NCBI RefSeq assembly: GCF_008329435.1 | Contig: NZ_NPKN01000002.1 | Coordinates: 682,001 to 746,000, forward strand | Reading direction: 5' to 3' | Source: Rhodanobacter sp. T12-5 | Lineage (GTDB): Bacteria > Pseudomonadota > Gammaproteobacteria > Xanthomonadales > Rhodanobacteraceae | DNA: 64,000 nucleotides | Shown: piece by piece, positions 38,867 through 47,810 of the stretch | Position numbering within the stretch: position 1 is the first letter of the stretch | Layout of the letters: each line of letters begins with the position of its first letter | The notes under the pieces: generated by a model | Database searches by the model: none | What the model was told of the DNA's origin: nothing | What the model saw: only the letters and a program-made list of their open reading frames with translations | Position numbers and translations under genes: made by a program

Positions 38867-40228
38867 ATGGCGCGCAACACCCTGTGGCAACGCCTGCGCG
38901 GCTGGATCGCTACGGCTCCCGCCATCGTCACGCCTGCGCCGCATCGCAACGCCACTGGTCCCACTCGGGTCGCCGACAGCCTGCGCAGCCTGCTCGATGA
39001 TCCGACCATCCCGGCCTCGGTGCGCAGCGAACTGGCCAGCGATTTCGCCCGTATCGAAAGCATGCTGGACAAGCTCGAGCGCGGCGAGCTGCACGTCGCC
39101 GTGTTCGGCCGCGTCTCCGCCGGCAAGTCGGCGCTGGGCAATGCCCTGCTCGGGCGCGAGGCGTTCACCGTGGGCGTCCTGCACGGCACCACCACCGATG
39201 CCGAACACGCCATGCTCGACGAGGCGCAGCACGACGGCCTGGTGCTGATCGACACGCCCGGCATCAACGAACTCGATGGCGAGGCACGCGAAAAACTGGC
39301 GTTCGACGTGGCTGAGGTCAGCGACCTGGTGATCTTCGTCTGCGACGGCGACCTCACCCGCGAGGAACTCGACGCGTTGAAGACACTCGCTGCCACCCAG
39401 CGTCCGTTGCTGCTGGCCTTGAACAAGTCCGACCGCTATGGCCGCGACGAGCTGGACAGCCTGCTGCAGCACCTGCGCCTGCGCGTGGCCGGCCTGGTGC
39501 GTGCAGAAGACGTGCTGGCGGTGGCCGCACGGCCGGCAGCACAGCGCGTGGTCGAGGTCGATGCGCGCGGGCACGAACAGAACCATCGGCAATCGCCAGC
39601 GCCCGATGTCGCCGCGCTGCGCGAACGCCTGCTGGCGATCGCTGCACGCGAAGGCAAGACGTTGTCGGCGATCAATGCCGGCCTGTACGCCGGTCGCCTC
39701 ACCGACCAGGTCAGCGCGCGCATCGCGCAGACACGGCAAACCGTCGCGGCGAAACTGATCCGCCATTACTGCCTGGCCAAGGGCGTGGCGGTGGCGCTGA
39801 ACCCGATCCCGGTCGCCGACCTGCTCGCCGCCGCCGGGCTGGACGCGGCGATGGTGGTGCAGCTGTCGCGCGTCTACGGCCTGCCGCTGACCCGCGCCGA
39901 ATCCGGCCGGCTGGTCGCGGTGATCTCGGCGCAACTGGCCGCGCTGATGGGTGCGATCTGGGGCATGCAGCTGGTCGCCTCGGCGTTGAAGGGCATGAGC
40001 GCCGGCCTGTCCGTCGTGGTCACCGCCGCAGCGCAAGGCGCGCTGGGCTGGTACGCCACCGTGCTGATCAATCGCGCCGCCGAACGCTATCTGGTCGGAG
40101 GCAAATCGTGGGGCGAAGCCGGTGCCAAACGCGCCGTCGCCGACATTGTCGCCAGCCTCGACCGCGACTCGATCCTGCGCGAAGCACGCGAGGAAATCCT
40201 CAAGCGGTTGAAGGCGCGCCGCGCCTGA
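38867..40228 (+). CDS. Era/EngA-like GTPase with DUF697-like C-terminal domain
   Basis: 453 residues. The G domain spans about 70-260: G1 FGRVSAGKSALGNALLG (about 80), G2 GTTTDAEH, G3 IDTPGINE (about 125), G4 LNKSDRYG (about 185). The C-terminal part (about 300-430) has hydrophobic helices and a DUF697-like profile (CLAKGVAVALNPIPVADLLAAAGLDAAMVVQLSRVYG). Unlike the first GTPase of the operon it has no N-terminal membrane segments. It lies 12 bp after the second yceI. It is paralogous in plan to the GTPase at 35550, so the operon begins and ends with related GTPases. Confidence 0.82.
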   Translation: MARNTLWQRLRGWIATAPAIVTPAPHRNATGPTRVADSLRSLLDDPTIPASVRSELASDFARIESMLDKLERGELHVAVFGRVSAGKSALGNALLGREAFTVGVLHGTTTDAEHAMLDEAQHDGLVLIDTPGINELDGEAREKLAFDVAEVSDLVIFVCDGDLTREELDALKTLAATQRPLLLALNKSDRYGRDELDSLLQHLRLRVAGLVRAEDVLAVAARPAAQRVVEVDARGHEQNHRQSPAPDVAALRERLLAIAAREGKTLSAINAGLYAGRLTDQVSARIAQTRQTVAAKLIRHYCLAKGVAVALNPIPVADLLAAAGLDAAMVVQLSRVYGLPLTRAESGRLVAVISAQLAALMGAIWGMQLVASALKGMSAGLSVVVTAAAQGALGWYATVLINRAAERYLVGGKSWGEAGAKRAVADIVASLDRDSILREAREEILKRLKARRA

Positions 40229-40243
40229 GCCCCACCACACCCC

Positions 40244-40415
40244 GTAGGAGCCCGTTCACGGGCGATGCTCTTGTACGGGAATCGGGAATCGGGAATCGGG
40301 AATCGGGATTCGGGATTCGGGATTCGGGATTCGGGATTCGGGATTCGAGATTCGAGATTCGGATCGGATCGGATCGGATCGGATCGAAGAGCATCGCCCG
40401 CCAGCGGGCTCCTAC
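40244..40415. repeat. GTRGGAGC palindrome (REP-like), copy 4, with array in loop
   Basis: Left arm GTAGGAGCCCGTTCACGGGC (40244-40263) with GATGCTCTT faces right arm AAGAGCATC plus GCCCGCCAGCGGGCTCCTAC (40396-40415). The ~115-nt loop is filled by a short tandem array. The right arm's terminal CTAC supplies the TAG stop codon of the minus-strand glutaredoxin-like gene. Here the core stem is CCCGTTCACGGG instead of the GGCTTCAGCC of the other copies. Confidence 0.88.
40277..40385. repeat. Tandem heptamer/pentamer array (GGGAATC, GGGATTC, GAGATTC, GGATC)
   Basis: Reads as four GGGAATC, six GGGATTC, two GAGATTC and five GGATC units in unbroken succession. The ten GGG runs on the plus strand are each separated by 4 nt, a regular pattern compatible with G-quadruplex folding. 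It sits in the loop of REP copy 4 between two genes and is non-coding. Confidence 0.9.
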
Positions 40416-40648
40416 GAGAGGCGCGTGAGAAATGTCCGCACCGCCGCGGCATCGAACGGCCAATCCAGTTCACGCCCGTCGCGCGCATCGCGCAGCACCG
40501 GCACGCGCGTGCCGTAGCGTTGTTCAAGCTCATCCGCATCATCCACCCACACGCTGTCGAAATCCGGCGCACCCGCCTCGGCCATCACGGCGAGTGCGAG
40601 GTCGCACAGGTGGCAGTAATCACGCTGGTACAGGGTCAGGTCGGACAT
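40412..40648 (-). CDS. Glutaredoxin family protein
   Basis: 78-residue thioredoxin-fold protein with the redox motif CHLC in [13 protein letters not shown] (about 5-17), the [20 protein letters not shown] segment with cis-Pro (about 50) and a short C-terminal helix. It matches the DUF836-like, minimal glutaredoxin-type proteins of proteobacteria. The stop codon lies in the right arm of REP copy 4. It is divergent from sdaA with 78 bp between. Confidence 0.85.
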   Translation of the reverse strand: MSDLTLYQRDYCHLCDLALAVMAEAGAPDFDSVWVDDADELEQRYGTRVPVLRDARDGRELDWPFDAAAVRTFLTRLS

Positions 40649-40726
40649 GCGTTTGCGAATGGACTGCCAAAGGCGGGGACGCCGCGTAGAATAACCGCTT
40701 CCCCCTCCTTCCCCGGCAGCACGCCC

Positions 40727-42109
<1,383 letters not shown>

Positions 42110-42144
42110 CAGCAATCACGCCCCTCCGCCTTCGCTGATCTCGC

Positions 42145-43071
42145 TCACGGGCTTTCGTGCGGCGCCGATGCCTCAAGCTGCCGGCGGGCGGGCCGTTGTG
42201 CGAGCGCGGCCACCAGTCGGGCCAGTTTTTCGGGATTGCGCTGCACATGGACGGAGGTGATGCGTTCGCCGTCGCTTTCGTAAGACTGCGCGGACTCCAG
42301 TTCGTCGTCGATGTAGCGCAGCACGGCGTACTGGCCGTTGATCATCGCCAGTTCGATGCGCAACGCATGCTTGTAGCGCAGGGTGGGGGCAAACAGGAGC
42401 TGGGCGATGCGCGGCCCGCCGACCATCGGTCTGGGGAAGCTGGTGACATAGCCGCCACCGTCGCCCATCAGCACCGCGCTGTCGGCCAGCATCGACTTCA
42501 TGCCGGCGAAGTCGCCTTGCGCCAGGACATCGGCGAAGCGTCGCATCAGCGTCTGGTGAACCCCGCTGGGCATCGCGCGCTGCGGCCGCTCCTGGCGCAG
42601 CTGTGCCTTGGCCCGATGCACGATCTGGCGACAGGCCGCCTCGCTCTTGCCGAGCGTCTCGGCCACCTCGCCGTAATCCATGTCGAACACTTCGCGCAGC
42701 AGGAAGGCGGCGCGGGCCTCGGGGGTCAGGCGTTCGAGTACAGTGAGGAAGGCGACGGAGACCTCGTTGGAAAGCTCCGCGATGTCCTCGGGCGTGGCGG
42801 GCCATTCGGTGAGCACCGGCTCCGGCAGCCAGATGCCGACGTACTGCTCCCGCCGCAGCTTGGCCGAGCGCAGGCGGTCGATCGAGATGCGGGTGGTGGT
42901 CGCCACCAGCCACGCTTCGGCGTTGTTGACGCTGTCCTTGTCGGCGGTGTGCCAGCGCAGCCAGACGTCCTGCACGATGTCCTCGGACTCCGACATGGAG
43001 CCGAGCATGCGGTAGGCAATACCCTGCAGCCTCGCGCGCAGATTGTGGAAAGTGGCGGTGGCTGCGTCCAT
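42145..43071 (-). CDS. ECF41-family RNA polymerase sigma factor
   Basis: 308 residues: sigma2 (about 5-75, GIAYRMLGSMSESEDIVQDVWLRW), sigma4 (about 110-160, LTPEARAAFLLREVFDMDYGEVAETLGKSEAACRQIVHRAK), then a SnoaL-like C-terminal domain (about 175-290). ECF41 hallmarks are present: WLPEP in the linker (IWLPEPVL), DGGG (GDGGGYVTSF) and NPEKL (QRNPEKLARL) in the C-terminal domain. These factors lack a classical anti-sigma; the C-terminal domain modulates activity. Nearby are the carboxymuconolactone-decarboxylase and epimerase types of target gene known for ECF41. A matching promoter lies just upstream. Confidence 0.93.
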   Translation of the reverse strand: MDAATATFHNLRARLQGIAYRMLGSMSESEDIVQDVWLRWHTADKDSVNNAEAWLVATTTRISIDRLRSAKLRREQYVGIWLPEPVLTEWPATPEDIAELSNEVSVAFLTVLERLTPEARAAFLLREVFDMDYGEVAETLGKSEAACRQIVHRAKAQLRQERPQRAMPSGVHQTLMRRFADVLAQGDFAGMKSMLADSAVLMGDGGGYVTSFPRPMVGGPRIAQLLFAPTLRYKHALRIELAMINGQYAVLRYIDDELESAQSYESDGERITSVHVQRNPEKLARLVAALAQRPARRQLEASAPHESP

Positions 43072-43078
43072 GGGGGAA

Positions 43079-43105
43079 GACGTTTGTGCCGGTGTGGTCG
43101 TGACA
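43079..43105 (-). promoter_or_regulatory. ECF41-type promoter for the sigma-factor gene
   Basis: On the minus strand: TGTCACG (43105-43099), 16 nt, then CGTC (43082-43079). The published ECF41 consensus is TGTCACA, about 16 nt, CGTC. The -10 ends 7 nt before the ATG, so the transcript would be leaderless or nearly so. This suggests autoregulation. Confidence 0.7.
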
Positions 43106-43235
43106 GCCTACGCCGATCGGCCCCCGATGGTGATTTCGCCCGCCGGCCATGCATGGCATGCCTGCGCCCCGCCGCCTCGACGAACAGGCATTCACCATAT
43201 GCATGGCGGCGGGCCGAAGCGATCCGGCGAAAAGC

Positions 43236-43661
43236 TCAGTGCTCCGGGATCAGTACCGGCGTGTTCTGGTCCTTCAGCAGCAGCACCAGGAATTTGGCCG
43301 GCTTGGTCTTGCTGGCGTTGCGGCCGACCGTGTGGATGTCGTCCGGCCCTTCGTAGAAGGTCTGCCCCGGCCCCAGCGTCACCGGCTTGTCGCCATTCAG
43401 GCCCATCACGATCGAGCCTTCGAGCACATAGACGAAGGCATGCGCGTGGTGGCGATGGACCGGATCGACCGAGCCGGGCGGGTAGGTGACCAGGATCATC
43501 TTGCCTTCCTTGCCGGGATAGTCCTTGAGGGCCTTGGTCATCAGGTCCGCGACCTTGGCCATCGGCGCGCCCGCGGCGGGGGCGGCGTGCTCGCTCTGGT
43601 GGGCGGCTGCCGCGCCGGAGGCGAGCAGCAACGCCAGTCCGAAAGTCTTCAGCATGTGCAT
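43236..43661 (-). CDS. Secreted cupin-domain protein
   Basis: 141 residues. A signal peptide (MHMLKTFGLALLLASGAAAA) and AGGAAAC ribosome-binding site support the start. The single cupin domain (about 50-135) shows motif 1 as PVHRHHAHAFVYVLEGS (His-His-Glu ligands) and motif 2 around LGPGQTFYEGPDDIHTVGRN (His). It may be a small metal-binding isomerase/oxygenase or carbon sensor; no substrate can be named. It lies between the ECF41 gene and the AhpD-like gene, all on the minus strand. Confidence 0.85.
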   Translation of the reverse strand: MHMLKTFGLALLLASGAAAAHQSEHAAPAAGAPMAKVADLMTKALKDYPGKEGKMILVTYPPGSVDPVHRHHAHAFVYVLEGSIVMGLNGDKPVTLGPGQTFYEGPDDIHTVGRNASKTKPAKFLVLLLKDQNTPVLIPEH

Positions 43662-43746
43662 GGGTGTTTCCTCATTGATGGTAGGCGCGACCGGGGGCCG
43701 GGGCGCCCAGGAAGCGGCCAGCGCGGCGGCGCCGAATCGGTCGGGT

Positions 43747-44226
43747 TCAGGCCAGGCCGGCCTTGTCGAGCCCGTACGCCTTGTCGGCGCTGCCGGGGAC
43801 GCTGGTGAAGGCGACGTTGATGCGGTTCCAGGCGTTGATCGCCATCACCGCGTAGGTGAGGTCGGTGAGATCCTTCTCGGAGAACTGCTCGCGGACGAGC
43901 GCGTAGATGTCGTCCGGCACGCCGTGGGGAGGCAGCTGGGTCAGCACCTCGGTCCAGGCCAGCGCCGCACGTTCGCGCTCGGAGAACAGCGGGGACTCGC
44001 GCCAGACCGGCAGGTGATGGATGCGCAGCGGACGCTCGCCGTGAATCATCGCCTGCTTGACATGCATGTCCACGCAGAAGGCGCAGCCGTTGATCTGCGA
44101 GGCACGGATCTCGACGAGGTGGCCGATGGTCGCCTCGACGCCGCCCTGAGCTGCCTGCATGCTGATGGCGACGAGTTTCTTGAAGAGTTCGGGGGCTTGC
44201 TGCTGATAGTCGATACGCTGGGTCAT
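43747..44226 (-). CDS. Carboxymuconolactone decarboxylase (AhpD-like) family protein
   Basis: 159 residues, all-alpha AhpD-like fold. The redox-type motif is GCAFCVDMHVKQA (about 47-59, CxxC-x3-H) preceded by LVEIRASQIN. The second half carries the SEKDLTDLTYAVMAINAWNRINVAF signature. Such proteins act as alkylhydroperoxidase-like peroxidases or ring-lactone decarboxylases. The ATG at 44226 starts MTQRIDYQQQAPE, typical of the subgroup linked to ECF41 sigma factors, and it is 520 bp from one here. Confidence 0.9.
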   Translation of the reverse strand: MTQRIDYQQQAPELFKKLVAISMQAAQGGVEATIGHLVEIRASQINGCAFCVDMHVKQAMIHGERPLRIHHLPVWRESPLFSERERAALAWTEVLTQLPPHGVPDDIYALVREQFSEKDLTDLTYAVMAINAWNRINVAFTSVPGSADKAYGLDKAGLA

Positions 44227-44384
44227 GGGGATTCTCGCTGGGCATGTGGCCATTCCTCAGATCGGCTGAGGTACCCGCTCGCGCTCGATGCGTGACGGTG
44301 CCCAGCCTAGGTTCGGGCCGATGCGCGCGGTAGGCCCGTCGGCGGGCTCGCGGTGTTGCCCGTCAGGAACCAATCCGTCGACGG

Positions 44385-44411
44385 TGTCACAGGCGCCGAC
44401 GCCGAAACGTC
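44385..44411 (+). promoter_or_regulatory. ECF41-type promoter upstream of the LysR gene
   Basis: TGTCACA (44385-44391), 16 nt, CGTC (44408-44411): an exact match to the ECF41 consensus with the same spacing as the promoter at 43079-43105. It points right toward the LysR gene (start 44497), giving an ~80-nt leader. No equivalent match was seen facing the AhpD-like gene. Confidence 0.65.
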
Positions 44412-44496
44412 TGTCAGGTATGAGCCGGCCGATGCCGGTGCTGGATGCGCTTCGCGGGAGTCAGCGCGAAGCGCCCGAGCCTTTCGGACCCGAACG

Positions 44497-45537
44497 ATGA
44501 CCTTTGATTCGCAAGATCACCCCCACTGCACCAACAGCGACGCCCTCGCGTCGAGCTTCTCGGCAAGTTACGCCGGCGTGCTCGCCTTCATCGCCGTGGC
44601 GACCGAAGGCAATTTCGCCCGCGCGGGCGACCGCCTAGGCATCGGCCGCTCGGCGGTCAGCCGCAGCGTGCAGAAGCTCGAGGCCCAGTTGGGCACACGG
44701 CTGTTCCTGCGTACCACCCGGCTCACCACGCTGACCCGCGAGGGCGAATTGTTCTATCGCAACTGCCACCCGGGCGTGGAGCGGATCGTGCAGGCACTGG
44801 AAGACATGCGCGATCTGCGCGAAGGGCCACCACGCGGGCAGCTGCGGATCAGCGCCACGACGGGATTCGGGCGCCGCATCGTGGCGCCGCTGCTCAACGG
44901 CTTTCGCGCCCGCTATCCGGAGATCGCCGTCGACCTGCTGCTCGACGACCGCACCACGGACTTCACTGCGGATCGGATCGACGTGGCCTTTCGCGACGGG
45001 CGCCTGGACGACAGTCAGGTGATTGCCAAGCAGCTGATTCCGATGCCGATGCTGGTCTGCGCGTCGCCCGCCTACCGGCGCGACCATGGGCTGCCGCGAC
45101 AGGTGGAAGAGCTGGCCGGGCACAGCTGCATCAATTTCCGCACGGCGTCAGGCAGGATCTTCGAATGGGAGTTCAAGGTCGGCGGCCGGATCCAGAAATT
45201 CCTGCCCTCGTCCAGCTGCACGTTCAACGACGACGAACTGGTGCTGCAGGCCGTGCTCGACGGCCAGGGCATCGCACAGATGGCGGGCTACCAGGTCAGC
45301 GGGCACCTGCGTGCCGGCCGGCTGGTGGCATGCCTGGCGCAATACGCGCCCGACGATCGCGGGCACTACCTCTGTTATCCGAGCCGGCAGCAACTGCCGG
45401 GGCGGATCCGGGTGTTCATCGACTACATGACCACCGCGGTGCGCGCCCTGGATCTGGGGTGCTCGATCGGGTTGACCCCGCTGCCGTCGGCGGTCCCGCG
45501 CGAGGTGCGGCGAGCATTGGCGACGGGTACTTCCTGA
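44497..45537 (+). CDS. LysR-family transcriptional regulator
   Basis: 346 residues. The HTH lies at about 27-85 (GVLAFIAVATEGNFARAGDRLGIGRSAVSRSVQKLEAQLGTRLF), followed by an LTTR ligand-binding domain (about 115-315) of the CrgA/DmlR subgroup (LRISATTGFGRRIVAPLLNGF; DVAFRDGRLDDSQVIAKQL). The N- and C-terminal extensions are longer than usual. It is divergent from the AhpD-like/cupin genes and upstream of the epimerase, GST and OsmC genes, so it may control either set; the ECF41-type promoter links it to the sigma factor. Confidence 0.88.
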   Translation: MTFDSQDHPHCTNSDALASSFSASYAGVLAFIAVATEGNFARAGDRLGIGRSAVSRSVQKLEAQLGTRLFLRTTRLTTLTREGELFYRNCHPGVERIVQALEDMRDLREGPPRGQLRISATTGFGRRIVAPLLNGFRARYPEIAVDLLLDDRTTDFTADRIDVAFRDGRLDDSQVIAKQLIPMPMLVCASPAYRRDHGLPRQVEELAGHSCINFRTASGRIFEWEFKVGGRIQKFLPSSSCTFNDDELVLQAVLDGQGIAQMAGYQVSGHLRAGRLVACLAQYAPDDRGHYLCYPSRQQLPGRIRVFIDYMTTAVRALDLGCSIGLTPLPSAVPREVRRALATGTS

Positions 45538-45683
45538 TCCGGCCGCTTCGCCCGCGACGCGGCGATTGGTGTGTCGCAGGCAACACCGCGAGTCCGCCGG
45601 CGCTCCTACCGGCTGCCGTTGGCCGCGCCTAGCATGACCTCACTACGCGCCCCAGGCGCCAACGCAACGCGGAGGTTTCTCCC

Positions 45684-46460
45684 ATGAAGATTCTCGTGAT
45701 CGGCGGTACCGGACTCATCGGCAGCAAAGTCGTCGAGCGCCTGCGCAAGCGCGGCCACGAGGCGGTTCCCGCCGCGCCATCCTCGGGCGTCAACACCCTC
45801 ACCGGCGAAGGCCTGGATGCGGCGATGACGGGGACCGACGTGGTGGTGGACCTGGCCAACTCCCCCTCGTTCGAGGACAAGGCCGTACTGGACTTCTTCC
45901 AGACGTCGGGACGCAACCTCGCCGCCGCGGAGAAGAAAGCCGGCGTGAAGCATCATCTGGCGCTGTCGGTGGTGGGCACCGGTCGTCCTGCGTTTGCGAC
46001 CAGCGGGTACATCCGCGCCAAGATGGCCCAGGAAGACCTGATCCGCGCCGCCGGCATCCCGTACACCATCGTCCATTCCACCCAGTTCTTCGAGTTCCTC
46101 AACGGCATTGCCGGTGACGGCTCCAGGGGACAGGAGATCCATCTTTCGAGCGGGCTGATGCAGCCGATCGCCTCGGACGACGTCGCCGATGCGGTCACCG
46201 ACTACGCACTCGGCGCCGCGGTCAACGGCATGGTGGAAATCGGCGGCCCCGAAAAGGCGCCGTTGGCGGCCTGGGTGCAGCGCTTCCTCGCCGCCATCGG
46301 GGATTCGCGCAAGGTCGTCGCGGATCCGAAGGCGCCCTACTTCGGCGCCGTGCTGGAGCCGGACACGCTGCTGCCGGGCGACGGCGCGCGGCTGGGCGCA
46401 CAGGACTTCCAGACATGGTTCGCCCGCTCGATGTTCGCCAGCCGCGGAACGGCAGCGTGA
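45684..46460 (+). CDS. NAD(P)-binding SDR/NmrA-like protein (epimerase-type)
   Basis: 258-residue atypical SDR. The Rossmann motif is GGTGLIGSKVVERLRKRGHE (about 7-26). VVDLANSPSFED and LSVVGTGRPAFATSGYIRAKMAQEDLIRAAG (Tyr-x3-Lys-like YIRAK, about 109) follow, and IPYTIVHSTQFFEF near the substrate cleft matches NmrA/YwnB-like families. Good GGAGG ribosome-binding site. It is the epimerase/oxidoreductase type often next to ECF41. Its stop overlaps the GST start by GTGA. Confidence 0.88.
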   Translation: MKILVIGGTGLIGSKVVERLRKRGHEAVPAAPSSGVNTLTGEGLDAAMTGTDVVVDLANSPSFEDKAVLDFFQTSGRNLAAAEKKAGVKHHLALSVVGTGRPAFATSGYIRAKMAQEDLIRAAGIPYTIVHSTQFFEFLNGIAGDGSRGQEIHLSSGLMQPIASDDVADAVTDYALGAAVNGMVEIGGPEKAPLAAWVQRFLAAIGDSRKVVADPKAPYFGAVLEPDTLLPGDGARLGAQDFQTWFARSMFASRGTAA

Positions 46461-47074
46461 AGCTCTACTACCTGCCCGGCGCCTGTCCACTCGCCGGGCA
46501 CATCGTGCTCGAATGGATCGGTGCGCCGTACGAAACGGTGAGGATGAGCCACGACAGCGTCCGCTCACCGGAATATCGAGCCCGCCATGCCGGGGGCACC
46601 GTGCCGCTGCTGGAACACGGTGACTTCACGCTTGCCGAGAACGTCGCGATCCTCGGCTACCTTGCCGACCTCCATCCCGAAGCGGGCCTGCTCGGCGACG
46701 GCACACCGCGCGGCCGCGCCGAAGTGATGCGCTGGGTGGGGTTTCTCAACTCCGACGTGCACAAGGCGTTCCTGCCGATCTTCAATGCATCGCTTTTTCT
46801 TCGAGAAGAAGCCATGGCCGGCGAGCTCGCCCGCAACGCCAGTTTGCACATACGCACGCTGCTCGAACGGCTCGACGCGCAGCTTGCCGGTCGCGACTGG
46901 CTGACCGGGACGCGCTCCGTCGCCGACCCTTATCTGCTGGTGATCCTGCGCTGGGCCGTCAACCATGACATCGGCCTGTACGGCCTGAGCCACCTGATGC
47001 GCTTCGCCCGCCGCTTGGAGGCCGATCCGGACGTGCAGGCGGCCATCCTTGCCGAAGAAGGCGTCCTCGCCTGA
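46457..47074 (+). CDS. Glutathione S-transferase family protein
   Basis: 205 residues. An N-terminal thioredoxin-like domain (KLYYLPGACPLAGHIVLEWIGAPYE, with the GTVPLLEHGDFTLAENVAILGYLAD glutathione-binding segment, about 48-75) and an all-alpha C-terminal domain (WLTGTRSVADPYLLVILRW) match bacterial beta-class GSTs; Cys10 may be the thiol-contacting residue. The GTG start at 46457 overlaps the upstream stop, so translation is coupled to the SDR gene. Likely detoxification or stress role. Confidence 0.88.
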   Translation: MKLYYLPGACPLAGHIVLEWIGAPYETVRMSHDSVRSPEYRARHAGGTVPLLEHGDFTLAENVAILGYLADLHPEAGLLGDGTPRGRAEVMRWVGFLNSDVHKAFLPIFNASLFLREEAMAGELARNASLHIRTLLERLDAQLAGRDWLTGTRSVADPYLLVILRWAVNHDIGLYGLSHLMRFARRLEADPDVQAAILAEEGVLA

Positions 47075-47116
47075 GGCCGACCGGTCATCCACGATCGAAG
47101 CACGCCGAGCCCGACC

Positions 47117-47611
47117 ATGACCGAACTGAAGCCACCGCCCGTCTCCCTGCTCGACAAGCATCTCGGGACGGATTTCCTCCCGCTCTACACCGCGACCGTG
47201 CGCGTCAGCGGCGGTGAATCGCGGCATGGCCGCGCGTCCGGCGTGGCCCGTTCCGACGATGGAATCCTCGACCTGCAGCTGCGGATGCCCGAGCAGCTGG
47301 GCGGCCCGGGTGGCGGCACCAATCCGGAGCAGCTGTTCGCCGCCGGCTACGCCGCCTGCTTCCACGGCGCGTTGAGCCTGCTTGCGACGCGCGCGGACGT
47401 GACGATCCCGGACGCCGAGGTCGTCGCCTCGGTCACCTTCGGCCGCGACCCGGTCGATGGCCTGTTCACGCTCACCGCGGATATCCGCATCCGCCTGCCC
47501 GGCGTCGACCGAGCGATCGCCGAAGAGCTGGTGCGCAATACCGAGCGCATCTGCCCCTACGCGAAGATGGCCAGGACGGGGATCGACTGCGTGGTCTCGC
47601 TCGACCTGTGA
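47117..47611 (+). CDS. OsmC/Ohr family peroxiredoxin-like protein
   Basis: 164 residues of the OsmC superfamily, closest in plan to Ohr organic hydroperoxide resistance proteins. Peroxidatic Cys is in AAGYAACFHGAL (about 76) and resolving Cys in TERICPYAKMA (about 143); the GGPGGGTNPEQLF motif carries the conserved Glu. It follows the GST gene by 42 bp and completes an apparent oxidative-stress cluster under the ECF41/LysR locus. A MarR regulator (OhrR) is not adjacent. Confidence 0.9.
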   Translation: MTELKPPPVSLLDKHLGTDFLPLYTATVRVSGGESRHGRASGVARSDDGILDLQLRMPEQLGGPGGGTNPEQLFAAGYAACFHGALSLLATRADVTIPDAEVVASVTFGRDPVDGLFTLTADIRIRLPGVDRAIAEELVRNTERICPYAKMARTGIDCVVSLDL

Positions 47612-47741
47612 TCGCGCGGCGATCGAAAGGGCAGCCGGCACCCATGCCCACCCGCGGCCGCTGCCGGAAGCCGGAACGCGTCGGGGTGGGAACGTTGCCG
47701 AGTCCGGCATGAAACACCACCGGAGCCACGCCTGCGACCCG

Positions 47742-47771
47742 ATGGTGGCGCTGAACGTCGTCGAGTGCTGA
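47742..47771 (+). pseudogene. Short stretch resembling the sdaA 3' end
   Basis: Encodes MVALNVVEC-stop, nearly the same as the VNVIEC-stop of sdaA at 42109; 21 of 24 nucleotides match. The preceding codons do not match SdaA. It sits in the otherwise non-coding 199 bp (47612-47810) at the left edge of the accessory region. It may be a remnant of a second serine dehydratase gene or a chance match. Confidence 0.3.
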
Positions 47772-47810
47772 AGCTGCGCGCCCTGCGTGACCCGCTGGCC
47801 GGTTCGTCTC

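Noticed and set aside
40277..40385. Heptamer array as a CRISPR or satellite coding repeat
   Set aside because: Units are 5-7 bp without spacers, and open frames through it are just repeat read-through.
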